From Hominenteromicrobium gallistercoris (GTDB lineage: Bacteria > Bacillota > Clostridia > Oscillospirales > Acutalibacteraceae): a stretch of 17,915 nt of DNA. Shown here piece after piece: positions 13,954-17,915 of this stretch. The translations under genes were made by a program, and so were the position numbers. Positions within the stretch are counted from its first letter, which is position 1. Every line of letters starts with the position of its first letter. Under the pieces are notes generated by a model, which did not search any database, was not told the DNA's origin, and was given only the letters and a program-made list of their open reading frames with translations. Where the stretch lies: assembly GCA_019119145.1 (NCBI GenBank), contig DWXR01000067.1, positions 1-17,915 of the forward strand. Direction: 5' to 3'.

Positions 13954-15048
13954 TCATTCCTGTGCGGTGCCGCAGGTGTAAACCCACTCGCCGCCTGCAT
14001 CCTTGGTCCAGCCGGTCTCGCGCTGCACCTCTTCCTTCGGGGCGCCGGCGGAAAGCATTTTCTCCGCCTTCTCCTTCAGGGCCAGGTCGTTGAGCCAGCA
14101 GGAAGCCAGATGGTCCTTGCCGACCCAGCGCTCCTCGGGGATGCTGTCGAGACAGACCTTCATGGCCTTATCGCAGCGGGCGCAGAACGCGCAGCCGCTC
14201 GGCATGTTCAAAAGGTTGATCGGGTTGCCCGCGATCGGAACGAGGCGTTCCTTCGAATTGTTGATATTCGGGATCGAGCGGAGCAGACCCTTCGTGTACT
14301 CGTGGGCGGGCTCGTAAAAGATCGCGTCCGCCGTGCCGCGCTCACACACGCGGCCGCCGTACATGACGATGATCTCGTCGCACATCGTGGCGATGACGCC
14401 GAGGTCGTGCGTAACCATGATGATCGCCATGCCGAGCTTCTTCTGCAGGTCCTGCATCAGCTCGAGGATCTGCGCCTGAATCGTCACGTCGAGCGCGGTC
14501 GTCGGCTCGTCGGCGATCAGGATATCCGGCTCGCAGGCCAGCGCCATCGCGATCATGACACGCTGGCGCATGCCGCCGGAAAGCTCAAACGGGTACTGCT
14601 TGATGCGCTTTGTCGGCTCATTGACGCCGACCAGCGTCAGCAGCTCCACCGCGCGCTCGCGCGCCTGCTTGTGGTTTTTGTCGGTGTGCATGCGGATCGC
14701 TTCCTCGAGCTGGTTGCCGATGGAAAACACCGGGTTCAGCGAGGTCATCGGATCCTGAAAAATGATCGAGCAGCACTTGCCGCGGAAGGCGGCCATCTGC
14801 TTCTTGTTCCACTTTGTAATGTCTTCGCCTTTATACTCCACGCTGCCGCCGGTGATGCGGCCGTTTTCCGCGAGGATCTGCATGATCGAGTACGCGGTGA
14901 CCGATTTGCCGGAGCCGGACTCGCCGACGATGCCGAGCACCTTGCCGGCGTCCAGATTGAAGGAAACGCCGTTGACGGCACGCACCTCGCCGTTGTCCGT
15001 GGTAAAGGAGGTGTGCAGATCCTTTACGGATAAGAGATGTTCACTCAT
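13954..15048 (-). CDS. oppD: Oligopeptide ABC transporter ATP-binding protein OppD
   Basis: A 364-residue ATPase subunit. Walker A is GESGSGKS (42-49), Q98, signature LSGGMRQR (156-163), Walker B ILIADE (176-181) and H214. The C-terminal oligopeptide/dipeptide domain (about 235-320) contains C286, C292, C299 and C317 in the C-x5-C-x6-C plus C pattern, with an additional C289. A tail of about 45 residues (320-364), rich in charged residues, extends past the usual family end. The ATG at 15048 follows AGGAGG, which also encodes the last residues of oppC before its TAA, so translation is tightly linked. It pairs with OppF to power peptide import. Confidence 0.95.
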   Translation of the reverse strand: MSEHLLSVKDLHTSFTTDNGEVRAVNGVSFNLDAGKVLGIVGESGSGKSVTAYSIMQILAENGRITGGSVEYKGEDITKWNKKQMAAFRGKCCSIIFQDPMTSLNPVFSIGNQLEEAIRMHTDKNHKQARERAVELLTLVGVNEPTKRIKQYPFELSGGMRQRVMIAMALACEPDILIADEPTTALDVTIQAQILELMQDLQKKLGMAIIMVTHDLGVIATMCDEIIVMYGGRVCERGTADAIFYEPAHEYTKGLLRSIPNINNSKERLVPIAGNPINLLNMPSGCAFCARCDKAMKVCLDSIPEERWVGKDHLASCWLNDLALKEKAEKMLSAGAPKEEVQRETGWTKDAGGEWVYTCGTAQE

Positions 15049-15053
15049 GGGGC

Positions 15054-16124
15054 TTACCTCCTCAGTTTCGGGTCAAACGCATCGCGCAGGCCGTCGCCAA
15101 GCAGGTTGAACGCCAGAACGATCAGGCAGATCATAACCGCCGGGAACACCAGCTGATGCGGGTAGCTCGTCAGCGCGCCGCGCGCACTGTTCGCGAGGCT
15201 GCCGAGAGACGGCATCGGCGCCGATACGCCGAGGCCGAGGAAGCTCAGATAGCTCTCCGTGAAGATCGCGGAGGGAACCTGCAGCGCCACCGAGATGATG
15301 ATGACGGAAAGGCAGTTCGGCAGGATGTGCTTTCTGAGGATACGCGTGGGCTTCGTGCCGATGGTGCGCGCCGCCAGCACATACTCGTTTTCCTTGATGG
15401 TCAGGATCTGGCCGCGGACCAGGCGGGCCATGCCGACCCAGTACAGCAGCGCGAAGACGATGAACAGCGCGAGCATGTTGCTGCCGAGGCTTGCGAAGAT
15501 CGTGCCCTCGATCGCATTGCCGAGCGTTTCATCCAACACGACGGAAAGCAGGATGACCATCAGCAGGTCGGGCAGCGAATAGATGATGTCGCAGATACGC
15601 ATCATGATCATATCCACCTTGCCGCCCGCATAGCCCGCAATCGAGCCGTACAGGACGCCGATAATCATGACGAGGATACTCGCAAAGAAGCCGACGGCCA
15701 GCGAAACGCGGGTGCCGTAGATGACGCGGATAAAGTAGTCGCGGCCCAGGCTGTCCGTGCCGAAAATGTGCGGGAAGCGGGACTCGCCCGTCTCCTCCAT
15801 CCACTCCAGCTCCGTCTGCGAATACTGGAACGGGCCGAGGTTTGCGGCGGTGCGGTCGCGCCGCCCGTCCACGTTGTTGATTTCTTCATAGCCGTAGGGC
15901 ACGATCATCGGCGCTACGATAATGGTGACGATCAGGACGAGAAGCACGATGATGGAACCGACTGCGAGCGGGTTGCGCATGAGCTTCTTCATACCGTCCT
16001 TGAAGAACGTGGTCGATTCGCTCATGACCTCCTTCTGGCGCTTTTCATCCTCATCTGCGGGTTTGAATTTGCTCAGATTGATCTGGCTGCTGAACAGATT
16101 CTTTTTTGGCATTTTGTCTGTCAT
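15054..16124 (-). CDS. oppC: Oligopeptide ABC transporter permease OppC
   Basis: A 356-residue membrane permease. A hydrophilic N-terminal stretch of about 45 residues precedes the first membrane segment (PLAVGSIIVLLVLIVTIIVA). A large extracytoplasmic loop follows (EEINNVDGRRDR to HIFGTDSLGRDYFIRV, the GTDxLGRD signature of OppC/DppC). The BPD_transp_1 domain comes next, with the cytoplasmic EAA-type loop at AARTIGTKPTRILRKHILPN, which contacts the ATPases. ATG at 16124 was chosen because AGGAGG lies about 11 bases upstream. A TTG-initiated extension to 16148 would overlap oppB by 8 bases. The gap to the oppB stop is 16 bases. Confidence 0.94.
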   Translation of the reverse strand: MTDKMPKKNLFSSQINLSKFKPADEDEKRQKEVMSESTTFFKDGMKKLMRNPLAVGSIIVLLVLIVTIIVAPMIVPYGYEEINNVDGRRDRTAANLGPFQYSQTELEWMEETGESRFPHIFGTDSLGRDYFIRVIYGTRVSLAVGFFASILVMIIGVLYGSIAGYAGGKVDMIMMRICDIIYSLPDLLMVILLSVVLDETLGNAIEGTIFASLGSNMLALFIVFALLYWVGMARLVRGQILTIKENEYVLAARTIGTKPTRILRKHILPNCLSVIIISVALQVPSAIFTESYLSFLGLGVSAPMPSLGSLANSARGALTSYPHQLVFPAVMICLIVLAFNLLGDGLRDAFDPKLRR

Positions 16125-16140
16125 ACTCCGTTCGGCCTCC

Positions 16141-17055
16141 TCAATCAAAAGAAATTCTCGGATCGATAATCTTATAGATGATATCGGTGATCAGGTTCGC
16201 GGTCACCATCAGGACCGCAAGGAAAATCGTCGTGCCCATGATCATCGTGTAGTCGCGGTTCGTAATGGCCGAAACGAATTCCTGACCGAGACCGCCCGTG
16301 GAGAAGATCGTCTCCACAACCATGGAGCCCGTGATGATGAACGCGATCATCGGGCCGACGTATGTAATGACCGGGATCAGCGCGTTGCGCAGCGCATGCT
16401 TGAAGATCACCTTATAGCTCGGTACGCCTTTGGCACGCGCCGTGCGGATGTAGTCCTGATTCAGCGCGTCGAGCATACTCGTTTTCGTCAATCGCGTGAT
16501 GTAGGCCATCGGGTACATGGCGAGCGAAATCACCGGCAGGACATAATTTGGATTCGTCGCCGTCCATGCCGGCACCCAGCCGAGCTGTATGGAGAACACC
16601 AGCAGAAGCAGCGTGGCCAGAACAAAGCTCGGGGCCGAGGTCGCAAGCGTCGAGAAGAACACGATCAGTCGGTCGATGAGCTTTCCCCTGTTCAGCGCCG
16701 CAACGGAGCCGAGCACCAGTCCACATACGATCGCCACCGCCGCAGCGGAAAGGCCGAGCTTCGCGCTGACGCGCATACCGGTCATGATCGTTGTGAAAAC
16801 GTCGCGCCCCGTTTTCAATCCAACGCCGAAATCCAGTTCACAGATCAGACGGCGCATATAATTGAAATACTGAACGGGAACCGGCTCGTTGAGGCCGTAG
16901 CGCTCCTCCAATGCCGCCTGCACCGCAGGAGACAGCGCCTTCTCGCTGTCGAACGGGCCGCCCGGTACGGCGTACATTGCAAAAAATGTGATCGCGCTGA
17001 TCAGGATAATCGTAATTATCGCGAGGATCGTGCGCTTCACCACGTACTTCGCCAT
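16141..17055 (-). CDS. oppB: Oligopeptide ABC transporter permease OppB
   Basis: A 304-residue inner-membrane permease, first gene of the opp operon. A first membrane segment at about 10-29 (AIITIILISAITFFAMYAVP) is followed by the extracytoplasmic region (GGPFDSEKALSP, LNEPVPVQYFNYMRRL). The BPD_transp_1 domain has about five further helices. The EAA loop is TARAKGVPSYKVIFKHALRN. ETIFSTGGLGQEFVSAITNRDY near the C-terminus is the typical OppB/DppB signature. The ATG at 17055 follows AGAGGAATG. It has a long leader upstream containing an intrinsic terminator. OppB and OppC together form the translocation pore. Confidence 0.95.
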   Translation of the reverse strand: MAKYVVKRTILAIITIILISAITFFAMYAVPGGPFDSEKALSPAVQAALEERYGLNEPVPVQYFNYMRRLICELDFGVGLKTGRDVFTTIMTGMRVSAKLGLSAAAVAIVCGLVLGSVAALNRGKLIDRLIVFFSTLATSAPSFVLATLLLLVFSIQLGWVPAWTATNPNYVLPVISLAMYPMAYITRLTKTSMLDALNQDYIRTARAKGVPSYKVIFKHALRNALIPVITYVGPMIAFIITGSMVVETIFSTGGLGQEFVSAITNRDYTMIMGTTIFLAVLMVTANLITDIIYKIIDPRISFD

Positions 17056-17182
17056 GCTATCATTCCTCTTTCTCTAATGTTTGGCGGCATCCGGCCGCCG
17101 CCATGCAGTTTTCGCCAGACATTCCTGCAGGTATCATTACACCATGCACACATGTCCTCTTTGGGCGAACACTTTTTTGAAC

Positions 17183-17219
17183 AAAAAAATGCCTTTTTCC
17201 GAAAATCGGAAATGGAGGC
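17183..17219 (-). terminator. Intrinsic terminator (attenuator) in the opp leader
   Basis: On the minus strand, GCCT/AGGC and TTTCCG/CGGAAA stems (17219-17191, small internal loop) are followed by A and then seven T (17189-17183). It lies about 130-165 nt after the predicted start and about 130 nt before oppB, so it would stop the operon unless bypassed. It cannot be a terminator of the acetyltransferase gene alone, because that gene has its own at 17568-17600 and the opp promoter lies between. Confidence 0.65.
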
Positions 17220-17236
17220 ACCCCGGACAATTTTGA

Positions 17237-17267
17237 TTTTTTGCTTCCATTTGGTGGAAGCAAAAAA
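17237..17267 (-). repeat. 13-bp perfect inverted repeat in the opp leader
   Basis: Arms 17237-17249 and 17255-17267 pair perfectly (TTTTTTGCTTCCA and its complement) around a 5-base loop. It lies directly before the leader terminator. Its 3' arm in the RNA (UGGAAGC) can alternatively pair, with one mismatch, to the GCCUCCA that opens the terminator. Another hairpin, CUUUG/CAAAG with an inner GCGC/GCGC, lies further 5' at 17330-17302. Confidence 0.6.
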
Positions 17268-17355
17268 GAAATATTCGGATGTTTCGCACAAATTTCAGGC
17301 CCTTTGCTCGCGCAGAAGCGCCGGACAAAGCATACAGGTTTTAAAGGGATGCCTT

Positions 17356-17384
17356 ATTTTATCATGAGAAATCGCATTTGTCAA
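17356..17384 (-). promoter_or_regulatory. Sigma-A promoter of the opp operon
   Basis: On the minus strand, TTGACA (17384-17379), a 17-base spacer and TAAAAT (17361-17356). Expected start is near 17349, giving a leader of about 294 nt. The palindrome ATTTGCAAAT at 17391-17400 sits just upstream of the -35. The remaining stretch 17401-17560 is AT-rich and shows a GGGG/CCCC hairpin near 17437-17450 but no credible gene. Confidence 0.75.
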
Positions 17385-17567
17385 TTTGCAATTTGCAAAT
17401 ATCCGTCTTTCATCTCCGCCTTTTTTCACGCTTCGCGGGGTTTCGTCCCCCTTACGCACCGGCGTTTTTCGAAAAAAAGCAGGGAAATGCCCGCCCATCA
17501 ACGAAATTCAGAAATCTTTTCGTCATAGTAAAATATTTTTTGTATAAAGTAACAAATTCGGAGAAAT

Positions 17568-17600
17568 AAAAAAATCCGGAGAAAATCTTCTTCGGATTTT
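17568..17600 (-). terminator. Terminator of the acetyltransferase gene
   Basis: AAAATCCG (17600-17593 on the minus strand) pairs with CGGATTTT (17578-17571). An inner AGAA/TTCT stem lies beyond one mismatch, and the T-run extends to 17568. It is about 80 bases after the stop at 17680. The 12-bp palindrome CGGCGTACGCCG (17641-17652) lies between. Confidence 0.75.
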
Positions 17601-17679
17601 GGGTTTCCTCTGTATTTTTTCAGTGTGCTGGAGCCCCCTGCGGCGTACGCCGTACAGAGACATTCTCCGCGGCAACCGC

Positions 17680-17915
17680 TCAACGGCGCACACTGGAAGG
17701 CGCATGCTGCCCGCCCGCGCACGCGAGCTGCTTGACCATGACGGCCGCCTCCGCGCTGCAGCCGTCCCACGCCAGCTTCGCGCGGCCGGTCCGGACAAAG
17801 CCCTGCTTCTCCCAGAACGGCGCGGCGCTGCCGGGGTAGCCCTCCACCACGTCGATGCGTACCGACGACACACCCTGCCGGCGCACGGTCTCCTCCAGAC
17901 AGCCGTAGCAGGCCG
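17680..17915 (-). CDS. GNAT-family N-acetyltransferase, C-terminal fragment (runs off the right edge)
   Basis: The last 78 codons of a gene whose start lies beyond the window. The segment VSSVRIDVVEGYPGSAAPFW followed by EKQGFVRTG has the beta-strand, helix and FWEKxGF pattern of the acetyl-CoA-dependent GNAT fold (motif B region). The N-terminal acetyl-CoA-binding loop is not visible. The substrate cannot be told from this part. The frame continues upstream without a stop to the window edge; the GTG at 17886 is unlikely to be the start because it would leave out most of the fold. It is followed by its own terminator and is not part of the opp operon. Confidence 0.75.
   Translation of the reverse strand, partial: ACYGCLEETVRRQGVSSVRIDVVEGYPGSAAPFWEKQGFVRTGRAKLAWDGCSAEAAVMVKQLACAGGQHAPSSVRR

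Noticed and set aside
17295..17501. A 68-codon minus-strand frame upstream of oppB
   Set aside because: It spans the opp promoter, has no ribosome binding site, and its sequence is basic low-information. A similar frame on the other strand (17378-17569) is equally unconvincing.

Overview
The window is GC-rich (mostly G/C-ending codons, AT-rich intergenic gaps), with strong AGGAGG-type ribosome binding sites and consensus sigma-A promoters. This, together with a type III glutamine synthetase, an archaeal-type split glutamate synthase and an ANTAR regulator beside a glutamine synthetase gene, points to an anaerobic gut-type Clostridia, probably of the Oscillospirales. That placement is inference from gene content, not a database result.

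Layout. Bases 1-7184 (minus strand, read from high to low coordinates) hold a nitrogen-assimilation cluster. In transcription order: glutamate synthase amidotransferase subunit, FMN/Fe-S synthase subunit, a 16-Cys ferredoxin, an FAD/NAD(P)H oxidoreductase, the GXGXG subunit, a glutamine synthetase-like protein with its own promoter, an ANTAR-domain protein, and the 5' end of purF. Bases 7185-7612 are a divergent control region with two consensus promoters. Each has a leader containing an intrinsic terminator and an ANTAR-like hexaloop hairpin. The plus-strand promoter drives glnN, an intact type III glutamine synthetase (7613-9721).

Bases 9722-10986 hold terminators, a YegP/DUF1508 protein (minus) and a DtxR/MntR-type metal regulator (plus), divergently promoted. 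Bases 10987-17055 (minus) are a complete oligopeptide ABC transporter operon in the order B-C-D-F-A, with a roughly 290-nt leader carrying its own terminator. The window ends in a truncated GNAT acetyltransferase gene.

How it works together. GlnN makes glutamine, the split GOGAT turns glutamine plus 2-oxoglutarate into two glutamates, PurF spends glutamine, and Opp imports peptides as an alternative nitrogen source. The two most notable observations are these. (1) The GlnA-like protein beside the ANTAR regulator has lost three metal-ligand glutamates of the glutamine synthetase active site, so it may be a sensor or scaffold rather than an enzyme. (2) The OppA-like binding protein appears circularly permuted: the roughly 70 residues that normally end the protein lie right after the lipoprotein linker at its N-terminus.

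No tRNA, rRNA, CRISPR array, insertion sequence or prophage gene was seen.
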